A stretch of DNA of 64,000 bases from Tubiluchus corallicola (Eukaryota > Priapulida > Priapulimorpha > Priapulimorphida > Tubiluchidae). Position numbers and translations under genes: made by a program. Below the pieces are notes generated by a model. That model made no database searches. It was given only the letters and a program-made list of their open reading frames with translations, and was not told the DNA's origin. Shown here piece by piece: positions 1-11,122 of the stretch. The stretch's first letter is position 1. Each line of letters starts with the position of its first letter. The stretch covers positions 31,938 through 95,937 of the forward strand of contig JAQGDQ010000787.1 of NCBI GenBank assembly GCA_030141605.1. Reading direction: 5' to 3'.

Positions 1-219
1 TTGGGGTATAGATGGAAAGCCTGTTTTCAATCAATCCCACCACAAAAGAATCCATGCTATTTAGGTAGAGCCCCGTAGCTGCCTACGCTCAGCTATTGTC
101 TGTTTCTTTAGTGGGCAGTTGGTTAGTGCCCCTAGCTCGGCCAAGGAACTGATCGAACTTAGCAGCGACTACCATTAATTGGCCCCTATGGTCTGCCCCT
201 GTATGCACGGGCCATTACA
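1..219 (+). repeat. 5' LTR (3' part only)
   Basis: Matches 3812-4025 almost base for base. The shared part ends at GCACGGG; the 5' copy then reads CCATTACA before the primer-binding site while the 3' copy diverges, so either the LTR ends at GGG or the 3' LTR has lost its last bases. Confidence 0.8.
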
Positions 220-221
220 GA

Positions 222-240
222 TGGTGGCAGCGGTGGGATT
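222..240 (+). other. primer-binding site, complementary to tRNA-Leu 3' end
   Basis: TGGTGGCAGCGGTGGGATT is the reverse complement of a tRNA 3' end reading ..AATCCCACCGCTGCCA plus CCA. From memory this matches animal tRNA-Leu of the AAG/TAA type, whose acceptor strand ends CGCTGCC. It sits 2-10 bp after the LTR end, as expected for minus-strand priming. Confidence 0.75.
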
Positions 241-646
241 GATTTAATCAGGTTTTCTACTCTGTGCGTTTATTTCAAAAATTTAAGTTTAATACAAAGA
301 CCTTGGGAAGAAATTTAGCACTCGCACAAGAAAGTAGGTGCGAGAAACTAGGTCACTTTACACTTATATTTCAGTTCTATAACCTTGCGCGGAACGTATA
401 CCAGGTTTAGTTGTTATAACTTTGTGCAGTATTACGGTAATACGAAATTTTTGCTGCGCTTTAACGTACTTTGTTCTCGTGGCTTCCATAGCAAAATCTT
501 GTTGCAGTTATAGAAGCCAAGTTTTGTGCAGAATCCGCTGTCGCGAATTACACAATTTAAACAATTCGCACAGTTGACATTGCTTGGCAAAAGTCGAATA
601 ATAAATTTATTCACACTCACAGTATTATAATACTACATTAATAAAC

Positions 647-2974
647 ATGGAAGACGAAGACAATATTTATACAAGAGAACAGTTGGACACTTTGCCAATG
701 TCCAAGCTTCGAGAAATAGCTAGATCATTGGATATGATCTCTTTGTCCAATAGGCGGGTAGTTCTTATTGACACAATATTAGAAATTCAGGCCCAGCGCC
801 CAGTACCATCTGAATCCCAACAAGGAATGGTTTCGCCCGTCACTTCACTACTGTCAGCAGTACAACAGACAGTCGAGAAAGCACAAGCTACGAAGTTAGC
901 GCCGCCCTCTCCCGACTTGAGTCCGCCGCAGCTTACCTTGCACCAAACACCAGCAAAACAGCTTAGCGACCCTAGCACACAAATAAGTACTAGTAATGAG
1001 ACAGGCATGTATGATTTAACCGGGTTGCCCCCAGATGATAAAATTAAATTAATTTTACAACTGGAGGAGTCCAGAGCGAGAGAGAGAGAGTTAGCGAGAG
1101 ACAGAGAATGGCAGGTGCGTGAATTAGAGATAAAGGAACGTCAACGGGAGCGTGAAGAGAGGAGGATGGAGAGAGAGTGGGAAGCAATGCAGGAAAGCAA
1201 AAGACATGACAGAGAGTTGCAAAGAGCACGTCTTTCATTAAATACATCAAACGCAAATGCAAACTCTACATCTACTGAATTCACACAGCATATTAAACTC
1301 AAAGTGCGACCTTTTAAGGAAGGTCAAGGTGAGTCGATCCTGGAGTACTTGACTTATTATGAGCGTTGTTGCCAAGTGAATGATATACCAAGGTCACAGT
1401 GGTGTTGTTCTCTTGCCCCTCATCTCTCGGGTAAGGCTAGTTATGCCTTCCAACTTATTGAAGGGGAGGATATTCGTTCTTATATCAAAGTCAAGGAAGC
1501 CATTCTTGCAGCTTATATGGTGACTCCTGAGAGTTACCGCATAGCGTTTAGGGACCTTTCTAAACGTAAAGATGAGACGTGTACGCAGACAGTGGTACGT
1601 CTCAGGCAGAGCCTACGGGACTGGGCAGATGCTATGTCGGTCACCAGTAAAGATCAGGCCCTAGATTTAATAGCCTATGAGCATTTCATGACAATAATCC
1701 CTGCAGAGGTCGCTTTGTGGCTGAAGAAAAATAGCATCTACAAACTTGACGAAGCTGCTCAAAAAGCTGACGCTTATATTTCAGCTCAGAATCCCAGAGC
1801 AACCTCTAGTAAATTCTCTCCATCACCAGCAAATCGTAAACCTGATGTAAAACCTGCAACACACAAGGGAGGAACTGCACCAGCCAGAGTGCAATGTTAC
1901 CATTGCGGCCAGCAGGGCCATTATTCTTCCTCTTGCCCAAGAAAGAAGGCCTCTCCCACTGAAAGGCCTAGATTAGCACCTAGCGTGAGAGACAAACCAT
2001 CGTACAAACAACTTTTGGTCCCTTGTGCTCCAGATATGGCGACTTTAGTCACTGCTGGAGCAGGAACCGAAGAGTGTGTGTCTGGTCAACCATGTTTTCG
2101 AGCCGTCTTGAATGGAAAAGACGTCACCGGGTTGCGAGACACTGGAGCCTCAAAGTCTGTTGTCCACCCAGACCATGTCCGCCCTGAACAATACGTGAAA
2201 GGTTTGTCCAACCAACTGTCTTGCATACATAACTGTGACAAATCTTGTCCCGTTGCTATTGTTGAAATAGAATCGCCTTACGCTACAGGCTATCTGACAG
2301 TCACCGTCGCAGTTGATTGTCCAGTTCCACTATTATTGGGGAATGACTTTGAAACTGAAATCTCTCCATTTTTGTCAAAGAAAGACAAATCTAGTGGGAC
2401 AAACAAGAAACAACCCAAGCAACCTGGGAAAGGTCTCACACTCAGACACCAACCATTAACTTCGGGTGAAGGTTGGGAGACACCCAAGCTGTACTCTCAG
2501 GTAGTTCAGTCTACTGAGCAAAAGAACGTGTCTGCCCCTCAACCCAGTTGGGAACCTCAGCCGGTAGCTGATGCAGAGGCTGCCAAATCTGTTGCATTCC
2601 CAATAGGAACTAGAGCTAAGGCAAGGGCTCTAAGTGAACAAGAAAAACATGATGCAGAAATACAGCACCAAGCTAGTTCTGATACACCCCTACCTGTCTT
2701 AAATGAGAAACAGGCTAGGAAACAACAGAACCTTGCAGAATTGGTGCAAAGAGAACACTTAATAAGTGAACAGAAAAATGATGTTACTTTGCGCAACTTA
2801 CTTGACCATGTGCAAGCAGAGGCTGAATGCAAAGCCCAAAAGGTTGGCTACTTCTTAAAGCAAGGAGTACTTCACACAGTGCGCCGTAATGCAAGAGGAG
2901 GCCACACTGACCTTCTAGTAGTACCCTCAGTCTGTACGTTTGTGCATTTAATCGGATTGAAGCCAAACGCATAG
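647..2974 (+). CDS. gag-pro: Gag-protease polyprotein with SCAN-like capsid region
   Basis: 775 aa. Residues 8-50 form a helical SAP/LEM-like head. Residues about 140-200 are a charged Arg/Glu coiled coil. Residues about 215-395 are the capsid, and 296-382 resemble the SCAN domain (an EHF..IIPAEV.LWL core). A CCHC zinc knuckle uses C417, C420, H425 and C430. An aspartic protease follows with DTG at 498-500 and LLLGND near 562. The last 60 residues (…YFLKQGVLHTV…LLVVPSV) look like the region just before the integrase HHCC finger, then the frame stops. Protease leading directly towards integrase with no RT between is the order of Gmr1-like Ty3/Gypsy elements. Gag would assemble particles in the cytoplasm; without pol the copy needs a helper. 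The ATG at 647 is the first in the frame after a long leader. Confidence 0.85.
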   Translation: MEDEDNIYTREQLDTLPMSKLREIARSLDMISLSNRRVVLIDTILEIQAQRPVPSESQQGMVSPVTSLLSAVQQTVEKAQATKLAPPSPDLSPPQLTLHQTPAKQLSDPSTQISTSNETGMYDLTGLPPDDKIKLILQLEESRARERELARDREWQVRELEIKERQREREERRMEREWEAMQESKRHDRELQRARLSLNTSNANANSTSTEFTQHIKLKVRPFKEGQGESILEYLTYYERCCQVNDIPRSQWCCSLAPHLSGKASYAFQLIEGEDIRSYIKVKEAILAAYMVTPESYRIAFRDLSKRKDETCTQTVVRLRQSLRDWADAMSVTSKDQALDLIAYEHFMTIIPAEVALWLKKNSIYKLDEAAQKADAYISAQNPRATSSKFSPSPANRKPDVKPATHKGGTAPARVQCYHCGQQGHYSSSCPRKKASPTERPRLAPSVRDKPSYKQLLVPCAPDMATLVTAGAGTEECVSGQPCFRAVLNGKDVTGLRDTGASKSVVHPDHVRPEQYVKGLSNQLSCIHNCDKSCPVAIVEIESPYATGYLTVTVAVDCPVPLLLGNDFETEISPFLSKKDKSSGTNKKQPKQPGKGLTLRHQPLTSGEGWETPKLYSQVVQSTEQKNVSAPQPSWEPQPVADAEAAKSVAFPIGTRAKARALSEQEKHDAEIQHQASSDTPLPVLNEKQARKQQNLAELVQREHLISEQKNDVTLRNLLDHVQAEAECKAQKVGYFLKQGVLHTVRRNARGGHTDLLVVPSVCTFVHLIGLKPNA

Positions 2975-3811
2975 ATTTCTGTACGTTCATGACACAGATT
3001 TCACGGACAGGATATGCAACTTGAGTTTGGTTGGTGAAACTGCGTTTTTACGTTTTACCTGATTGTCTATTAGCTGACGTTTGAAAGCTAATGATCTATT
3101 TGTGGTGGTGGAAGATGTCCACTCATTGGTTTACATGGCTTTGCTGATCTTACCATGCTGGGAAGATGTCGTCTCGGATCATGTGAGAGCACCGTCGTGC
3201 AGTTGGAAAGGTGCCCAGCTCGATAGTCCATCGCATGGGACGGAGAAGTCGTCACTGCCCGGGTAGGAACTTTATGCCAATAAACCGGGAAGCAAAGGTA
3301 CCTGTTTACTTACGTTATCGTTAATTGGCGCAGAGGGAGAACTTGTTTTGATGCGAATTTCCGAGCGCATGTATGCCTAGAGCTCCGTTCACACGTCACC
3401 CTTTTGTTAGACTTACGTTGAAACATTTAGCTACGTTTCTCTCAGACTTTTGCGTCATCACTGTGGGAGTCGTGAACCCGTTACATGAAGTCAGAACCAT
3501 ACTTCAGTCGTTCTAAAGGACTCTGACCACAAACTACACTTGTCTGGTGAAGATATTATGCTAGCGTACGCATTTTGGGGTGGCTGGTAGAGTAAGTAGG
3601 AACCCTTTAAATAGTTAGGAAAACTGTATGATTTTTGTATGTTTTGTCATTGCATTTATTTCATGCCATGCTGTTTAGTAGCGTTTTCAGATTAGCTTTT
3701 GCTTATTACTAATTTCCATTGTTCACAAAAAGCTCAATTATACAACTGTTTTTGTTTGTGTCATTAAACTTAATATTATGTCATTTATTCGACTGGTTAC
3801 AGTTTGGCTTT
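2975..3811 (+). other. 3' non-coding part of LTR element
   Basis: No RT, RNase H or integrase motif was seen in any frame, and short ORFs such as 3081-3266 look like chance. The upstream part of the 3' LTR must lie in the last few hundred bases. AG-rich sequence around 3585-3600 could be a polypurine tract but is not diagnostic. Confidence 0.5.
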
Positions 3812-4025
3812 TAGGGTATAGATGGAAAGCCTGTTTTTGATCAATCCCACCACAAAAGAATCCATGCTATTTAGGTAGAGCCCCCGTAGAGTCTGCCTAC
3901 GCTCAGCTATTGTCTGTTTCTTTAGTGGGCAGTCGGTTAGTGCCCCTAGCTCGGCCAAGGAACTGATCGAACTTAGCAGCGACTACCATTAATTGGCCCC
4001 TATGGTCTGCCCCTGTATGCACGGG
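3812..4025 (+). repeat. 3' LTR (portion alignable to window start)
   Basis: Copy of 1-210 with two adjacent substitutions near the start, one further substitution, a C insertion and a 3-nt insertion. The true LTR start is further upstream. Confidence 0.8.
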
Positions 4026-4547
4026 TATCTGTATGAATAACATGAACTATAGAAATGTAAAAATTGACATAGCCAGCAACACAATTTTTACTTTTACTGC
4101 GAGTCTACTAATTTCTTCTAATTGAACCACTTATATAACTTAACTGTACATGTGTGTCCGAAAAGAAACTATGTTAATAATAATAATAGCAAATCCTGTG
4201 CACTTTATTTAAAAAAAATAAGTCAAGAACTAGGAGAAGATGAACTCTAAAATTTCGCATAAATCCGCTCATCACAAATACTGAAGTATTTTTGAAAAAT
4301 TTTTCAAGCAAATCTTAGAAGGTCACCTGGGAAGTTCTTAAAAATGTAGGTGAATTGACATGGGCTAACCCTAGTGCAAGCCATAAGGAAATTTTGAAAC
4401 TACAAATTAAGTTTCAGAAGTTCGTGAAGCGTACCGCTTAAACTTTTTCGATGAAATCACTTTAAATCAAGGTAGCGAATTTTTTGAGGTTAAGCTGTAT
4501 TACAGTTTAGAATCCCTTGAAGAAAAGACTTTATTACTACATGATAT
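4026..4547. other. intergenic, nothing recognised
   Basis: AT-rich with a short AAT run near 4178; no gene or repeat ends seen. Confidence 0.5.
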
Positions 4548-5041
4548 TTAACCCTTTCACTACAGAAGGTGCCTATGTTTTTCATGCAAGGGACGGAACA
4601 CAGTAGACTGTTGTTTAAGATCAGCACTAAGCGCAGTCACTCAGGTCTGTTTATTTCAGTGCTACGGCCATGCAAAATATTGCAGAAAAGTTAGACAGCC
4701 ATGGGATTGTAGTTGCAACCAGTAAAGCTAACCAGCCAATCAGCGTCTGAAGCCAGGTGCATTTCGCAGTACTTTACTGTATGGTATTTTGGGTCTCACT
4801 TGCCTTCAACTGACCCCTCCCACAATGTGTGTGTGTGTGCGCATGTGTGTGCGTGCATGTATATGTGTGCATGTGTAAAAATAAAACTAATATTTAATAT
4901 TAGTACTCAGTAACGAACAACTATTTGTTTATTTATAAGGTTCTGTTTTACTAACACACCACAAGTAGTTACTGTCAAATGTGTAAATGTCAAATGTGGC
5001 CCAGTTATAAAGCAAAAGCAATAACGTAGTGAAAGAGTTAA
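4548..5041. mobile_element. TTAA-flanked non-autonomous DNA element (piggyBac-like)
   Basis: TTAA at 4548-4551 and 5038-5041 flank ends CCCTTTCACTAC and GTAGTGAAAGAG, an imperfect 12-bp terminal inverted repeat. TTAA target duplication with CCC/GGG-type ends is characteristic of piggyBac. No transposase is encoded; a TG-rich run lies at 4824-4876. The ends resemble those of the 13214, 19855 and 62127 elements but the interior differs. Confidence 0.65.
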
Positions 5042-5317
5042 ATATATACCTTTTTTTGTGGGAACATCTTTACTCCGCTGAGTGCGGAACAGTCGCAGGT
5101 GTTGCTTGATGAAGGAACATCTCGTTCGCCATTGGAGAAAATTTCTCTTGCAGCATCCATAACTGCTAACTTTGGTAGAAAATAATTTGCCACTAGGTCT
5201 TAATTGAAATCTGAAAAATTTAAATGATGTTACTGTTAAATAAGTGTATTGGAAACTAGTGTTGGAAATCGACAGTTTCCAATTCATAACGACAAAATAA
5301 AATAGACACATGTAAGC

Positions 5318-5640
5318 CAGAAGAGGTTAAAGATATATTGAAAATAAGACTGAATATGATTAAAGTTAAAGGGAGCTACAAGAATGAGTTTAAGGATCAG
5401 TTATTATGCCCAGTGTGTGGGGAAGATGATGATACTACTGAACATATGCTTAGATGTGACGGATATAGAGAATGGAAAAAAAATTTGAACTCAGATATAT
5501 TAATGAACAGTAAGAAGGAAGGATTGCTAGAAATCAGAAATCTAGTGAACGAATGCATAGAATACAGGATAAAGACAAATAAAGACATTAAACTTGGAAA
5601 AGACAACTAAAAGATCAGCGTTATAGAAGAATAGACTTTG
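5318..5640 (+). pseudogene. LINE reverse-transcriptase C-terminal fragment (zinc-knuckle tail)
   Basis: The frame 5338-5610 carries CPVCGEDDDTTEHMLRC, the CxxC..TEH..xxC motif found at the C-terminus of many non-LTR retrotransposon RT proteins. The peptide begins abruptly (LKIRLNMIK...) with no RT core upstream, so this is a 5'-truncated copy. Confidence 0.65.
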
Positions 5641-6138
5641 CACCCTAATAAAGCAGTTAATGAAAAAGCCATGCATGTCTATAAAAACAGTTCATGAATC
5701 CGGAAAATGGCACACAGCGAGGGAAACAGGGAGAAGTTATCTAGGCTACATTTTACTGTTCAATCATTGAAAAATTTGGCTAAAAACATTAAAAATCGGT
5801 GCAAAATATTAATCGTCATATCGAATTACAAGACAAAGGTCATAGTTGAAATAGAAAATTTCAAAATTGCCCATCACTAGGCCTATTGTATCCATTACAT
5901 TCTGAAATTGAGATGTTATTCATAGTCTTTCCAAAGAGTTTCTAAATATATATATATATATAGGCCTGTACTAACTCCCTAGTTAATTAAGGACTTTATT
6001 AATTTACGAAATTAATGCTGATGGCAATGACTTTTAATTGTAACGCATGATTTTTAGACATAGGGTCTAAAATGTAGAACGAACTTAGAGAAAAAGACTG
6101 TTTCTAAGCAGGTATGCTTATCGTTAGTTAGTCTAATG
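5641..6138. other. intergenic, nothing recognised
   Basis: AT-rich; a short TA dinucleotide run lies at 5946-5963. Confidence 0.5.
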
Positions 6139-6698
6139 TGTAGCTGTTTTGGTTGTATTTTCCAAGTCTTTCTATGTCATGGAAGGTAGCAAGTTAGGAT
6201 CTACGTAATCGTTCATATTCACGTTGCAGTATTGTTTTAATTTATTTTGAAGCGTTTGCCCTGTAAGACAGTTCTCAGTCCAGTTGTTAACGCTACTTGG
6301 ATGGCTTCCAGTCTAAACCCGTTCTGTTTGTTCCCCTATGCAAATGATGTGGAAGTTGTAATTGTACATTTTAGGTGCTGCCATCTATGAACTAATCCTT
6401 TTACATTTTACTAGCTAAACTCACCCCCAGTATAATTGTACGGCCCAGTGAATGCATATTCACTGGATCTCTCCCTATTTTACAGTAATGGTTTTGTGAA
6501 GCCAAGTCTGCATAGGTTACCTATACCTATATATATTGACTGGATTTACTTTCTAGTCACTGTCTAACTCTCAGTGATCAGTGCAGGACACTCTCGTTCT
6601 CAGTGTTCAGTGCAGCAGTCATTCTACTCATGTGTCTGTAGTTTAATAAACACTTTTCTGTGCAAATATGCAGTATAGTTTTTTATTCTTGTTCTACA
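6139..6698 (+). repeat. possible solo LTR
   Basis: Begins TGTAG and ends CTACA, as many LTRs do, and near its end has a serine/valine-like CAGTG-rich stretch followed by AATAAA at about 6644. A near-palindrome lies at 6445-6466. No target duplication was seen and there is no second copy in the window, so the ends are tentative. Confidence 0.25.
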
Positions 6699-7184
6699 AA
6701 GTGAGTGATCTACAACTTTAAACATGACTTTCACAAATGAGTTGCAATGCAAACGTCACATCAATTTGGTAAAATGTCAGTTTGTAACACTTGACAATTG
6801 TAACATAGACTTGAACTTTTTGAGGAGCACGATAACCTTTGATTAACGTAGAGTAGACATGTGCAGCATCACAACTGCAGATCACACTTTGATTTTCAAA
6901 AAAAATGATTGAGCTGTCCACCAATAAGCTCTAGCATGAAACAGAGAATGTTATTACATTTGAATTATTTTATTTTATGAGAGCTGCAAAGAAGAAACAC
7001 AAAAAAGCAATTAGTTCAACCAGTATTTTGATCCTCTCTTTTATACTATGAATATTCGAATACGTTTGCTAACTGATTCAGTCAGTTAAATGAATGAAAC
7101 ACACGGCTTCAATTAAATTAAGCGGCGCCTAGCAGCCTACACATACTAAGAATTTTAAAAATAACTGATATCTATAACCTAGAA
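6699..7184. other. intergenic, nothing recognised
   Basis: No coding similarity or repeat ends seen; the antisense ORF at 6718-6924 looks like chance. Confidence 0.45.
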
Positions 7185-8168
7185 ATGGCTAAAATTGTTT
7201 TCAAATTCAAGAATCATAAGCTACCCAAACTATTTAATGGATACTTGAGCGAACCTTCAGCTTTGCATAACTACCAAACGCGCTTTGCATCAAGTAACAT
7301 CTACAGTGTCAAAAGATGCAATACAACCAAAGCTCATTGTTCGCTCAAGTACCAAGGTCCACGAATTTAGAACTCTATTCCTCAGAAGTTCAAAAACAAA
7401 TCTCTTAATTACCTTGTGTCAAACTACAAAAACATGCTTATTTCTCTTTATACCTAGTCTTGGAATTGTTTACATAACTAAAACTTAAACTACTATTTTC
7501 CACTCAAGTTGAACTAATCAAAGCGTATATACATATGAACGGTAAAAACTCACTTACAGTGATACTAACCATGAATTTTGCTTTAGAAATAGTAATAATG
7601 CCATCTTTACATATATTATTGCACTGCTACTTCTGAAATTGTACTTTATGTTATAAGTCTATACCCCATTCGCTCGTTAGTCTTAATAACTTTGGGTTTT
7701 TTTCTGCTAGGTATTCATAGTTATGTGTATATGTGTGTGTATGTGTATGTGTGTATGTATATGCATATCAGCATTATATGTATTTATTATGTCTTCATGT
7801 CCTTGATATTTATGTTCAAATTTAAACCTAAATCTCGTATTATCTTAATACACTCACCATTCCTTTACTTACTTAAGCAACTTGGTATGCTCCAAATGTA
7901 AACTTTATGCTCCATTTATCATACCTTTTTGGGAAATTTTCGTCAAGGTTATTGTGCATATCACTAATAACAACATTACTTACAGGGTGGTTGACTTTGG
8001 TAACTTTTAGTTTTTCGCCACCCTTTCACCAATCACTTGAATATCATTAACTCAGATAATTTATTCATTTAATAATCTTGTCACTTTGCATCATACTATC
8101 ATATTATCGTTTCATGCTCTGTGTTTTTCTTGTAAAAAGGCGATAAATAAAGATACTTACTTACTTAC
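7185..8168 (+). pseudogene. 5'-truncated LINE, 3' end (CR1/L2- or Jockey-like)
   Basis: Translation from 7185 gives a LINE ORF2 C-terminus (…HNYQTRFASSN…KYQGPRI). An in-frame TAG at 7368 stands where the family has tryptophan, and the frame resumes NSIPQKFKNKSLNY… to a stop near 7449. The 3' UTR ends in an ACTTACTTACTTAC tail near 8150-8168. The 3' end reappears in reverse at about 55892-56100, including the 'CACCCTTTCACC' neighbourhood. The copy is dead by truncation and nonsense. Confidence 0.7.
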
Positions 8169-9057
8169 ATTGTACAACTACTAGCAGTTAGCACTATAAA
8201 TAAGGTTATAATACTTAATATAGTATAGTTTATTTATTCCAAGAGCCAAGTACAATTTAACAATATGTTACACAAAAATGCAAAATATAAAAATCACATG
8301 AGAAAGATATAGCCAAACGATTAATGCAGCGCAGACGATTACCGGCTCAAATCGGATAGTGAACTTAACCATTCAAACTATATGCGTATTTTAATAAACA
8401 ACTCCATGCATTATCTTACTTATTAAGTAATGATGTCCGTATATGTGTTTGAGAAATCCGTAAAAGACAAACTTTGCACAAGGCCGCCATCATGTAACTA
8501 CTTCAGATCAGCAAAATGGAAACGCACAAGAGACATAACATGCGTTCTTGGGCATTCTTCGTGACCACCACTATAGTAGCGATGGTTTGTTTTCAATAAA
8601 ATTAATGACAATCGGGAATAGGGAAAAGAGAAAATGCTAAATATTGAAGAAAAATATGCAAAGAATCAATATAAATCAGCAAACGACTAGGTCGTGCAGT
8701 GAAACAACCGTAGAGAACCTTGATCACGGATTTACATGAACTAAGGTAATAAAAGGGCATCTAGCTGTAAGAGAAGTTTTGTCAACTTTGGCAATAATAC
8801 TGCAAATAAAGAGTAAATTGTCTGAATACCCGAAAAATGTCCCACTACAAATTGAGGTATTATTGGACATGGCTCTTTCTTTTCTCTAATTTGGGTGATT
8901 GTATTATTTGTACATGTAGTAGGTCCATGCCACCAATCGGTAATTGGATCTTGTAACCTTTCGACACACATCCGTATAGCTTCCCAGTTGCAACCTTTTC
9001 AGCAAGCAATCTTTCGATGTAAAGCTGACTAAGATTCCTTTTGCTCCTTTTGACGAT
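8169..9057. other. intergenic; possible antisense LINE 3' end at 8228-8345
   Basis: TTTATTTATTCCAAGAGCCA at 8228 looks like the reverse complement of a LINE tail (…GGAATAAATAAA). Antisense ORFs at 8741-9087 match nothing I recognise. Confidence 0.3.
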
Positions 9058-9437
9058 TAAGGGTGAGCATCGAACGTTCCAATTCAATATAAACGAGTTT
9101 TTTTTAGTTAGAATTCGAATTATTCAGATCTTCAACCACATAAGTGCTTTATCAATAAAACGCTTGAAACGTTATGCAATTAGCGTAATTTAGCTGTGAT
9201 TTCTGTACACAATTTTAAAATAAATTATTAATATTTTTACTGCAGAAAAAAGTCTCTAATATGCATGATCTTTGTAAGTCGAATTTTTATTGGTGGTTCC
9301 AAAACTTGTTCGAAAATTTTTCATCCTCAATTCGAATTCGATTGGAATTTGAAATACTGAACTTCGGTTCGATTCAAATTCGAAAGTCACAAATTTGATT
9401 CGATTCGAATTAGCTTACTGGTAGAGAACGCTCACTA
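9058..9437 (-). mobile_element. hAT-type MITE, TTCGAA-rich family, copy 1
   Basis: Starts TAAGGGTGAGCATCG and ends GAACGCTCACTA, degenerate forms of the family TIR TAGGGGTGAGC. The body carries the same segments as 13965-14420 in reverse order: TTCGAATTCGAA-rich ends, a CTTTGTAAG / GATCATGC segment and a TCTGTACACAAT segment. No transposase. The termini have decayed and no 8-bp duplication is visible. Confidence 0.7.
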
Positions 9438-10029
9438 ATATTGTTGATGTGACCCTGGCATCATTTCACTTGACACTTCTCAGCTGCAGTTAATTTGTCA
9501 ATGGTTCATAAGGGTTTCGATCATACCATATTGCGTACATTTCAGCTATAGTCAAAGTCCCAAACTTAATAATTAATTGCATACTCAGTAATATGCTGCT
9601 GTTATTGTTCAGGGAAACCATTTTTTGAATCTGTTAAAGAAGCACTATGACATAAAAGAGTAATGTTGCTTAGCTTGCAATATTAGGCATAAATGCAAAA
9701 AAATCACAGATTCAGTTCAAGAGTTCAATAATTTTCCAAAAAATTATTAGACGCTAGAGACTTCTGGCTCATTTCTAATACAGCCTTCGATCAATTGTTG
9801 CAAATCTAGTATTCCTATATTTTTGCTCAGTGGATGCAGAATCAATGTTTTGGTGAAAATTCTAACAGCAATAACGATGTAAAGGCAGCTTTTATATTAC
9901 CACCCCTATATTCTTTAATTAAGTATTCAATATCTTATATTTGCATCGCACCTTATATAAAAGTTACTTTCATGATTGCATCATCACATTTATAGACTGG
10001 TTTATAGTGTACTTCTGTTCATAAACGTA
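9438..10029. other. intergenic, nothing recognised
   Basis: No gene or repeat ends seen. Confidence 0.45.
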
Positions 10030-10775
10030 TTATTTATTTTATTTATGTATTTTATTCACACCCAATAGTAAAATGCAGTCTACAATAAAAACAGTATAAT
10101 ATAAAACACTTTGGCAAAAACATACAAATAAAATATTTACAAGAGTGCGGTAAAGAAACAAATAGATTAACTGCTTATATGTGTCTATTGTGTACAAAGA
10201 ATTTATGCAAGTTAACTTTATATAAGCGGCTTTTAAATAAGTTAATGTTTTGTGCAGTTATGAGGGGTGCACCATCAACATATGCAGCCAGTGAGTTCCA
10301 AATCGGTACAACTCGATTTGAGAGAAATTGACCAAATGATACTTTAGCTGTTCGACACATGAAAAGCTTTAGAGAGTGATTTTGCCTTGTTCTACTTGGG
10401 TAAAAAATTTGTCAAAGTCAACATCAACTTCTCTATGAATAATTTGGTAGCATAAAGTTAAGTCTTTATGAATGCGTTTCTCCTCTAAAGACTTTAGATG
10501 TAGAATATCAAGACGCTTAGGATATAGCATATACATTAAATTACATCTATAAAACAGGCGTCGAGTAAAGTATCGCTGTACACTTTCTATACGGTCAACA
10601 TTACCTAATAAAGCAGGATTCCAGACTGGCGAGCAATACTCTGCAATAAGTCTTGTGTATTTTTTCATATTTTTGCGATGTCCTAATAACAATCTCATAT
10701 TCATTCTCATCCACGTCATTTCACTAACCTAATTCTACTAATTCCCATCTGCTTCACTCTCCAATATCGTTCCAT
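10030..10775 (-). pseudogene. LINE fragment (Jockey/CR1-like RT C-terminus), copy 1
   Basis: The antisense frame 10719-10369 encodes an RT tail (EYCSPVWNPALLGNVDRIES, then LYPKRLDILHLKSLEEKR and LCYQIIHREVDVDFDKFF). The frame breaks and continues at 10360-10175 (FLSNRVVPIWNSLAAYVDGA). The 3' tail on the left reads TTTATTCACACCCAATA. A near-identical copy is at 63240-63960, so the homology extends to about 10775. 5'-truncated and frameshifted. Confidence 0.75.
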
Positions 10776-11122
10776 CACTTTTTATCACCCCAACACCGGC
10801 ACCATTAATTGCATTACAGACAAACAAGTAATGCTTCTGACCATAATGCAAGCAACAATTTATATAGATATCACGAATTACACCTCTTGGCTTAACCTGG
10901 ACAATGACCTATGCTGGCAAAACTATATTCAGCATCTCCGTCATCGGCACAAGTTTTTGGTCTTCTTGGAAATTATATTGGCTTCAATTATCCATTCATA
11001 TAAAAACATCGCTGAGAAACCATGTCAGTGATCAGTGTAGTCTTCGAAGCGAAACTAGATGAACATTTGTTGCGATTCACGGACAATAACAATTTCTTGC
11101 CGATGTACGGCTTCTGCATGAC
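10776..11122. other. intergenic, nothing recognised
   Basis: Short ORFs only; no family resemblance. Confidence 0.45.

Larger units (their letters stand above)
1..4025 (+). mobile_element. Ty3/Gypsy-type LTR retrotransposon, Gag-protease only
   Basis: Positions 1-210 recur at 3812-4025 with only a few substitutions and two small indels, so these are 5' and 3' LTR segments; the start of the 5' LTR lies off the window. A 19-nt primer-binding site follows the 5' LTR at 222-240. One long ORF (647-2974) encodes Gag and an aspartic protease. No reverse transcriptase, RNase H or complete integrase is present between 2975 and the 3' LTR, so the copy is non-autonomous. Near-identical LTRs suggest a fairly recent insertion. 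The exact LTR start could not be fixed; a TG at about 3624 is one candidate. Confidence 0.85.

Noticed and set aside
2975-3624. Hidden RT or integrase downstream of the Gag-protease ORF
   Set aside because: No YxDD-type, HHCC or DDE motif found by eye in the three forward frames.
8741-9087. Antisense ORFs of 76 and 75 aa
   Set aside because: Overlapping frames with no domain; one runs into the hAT MITE.
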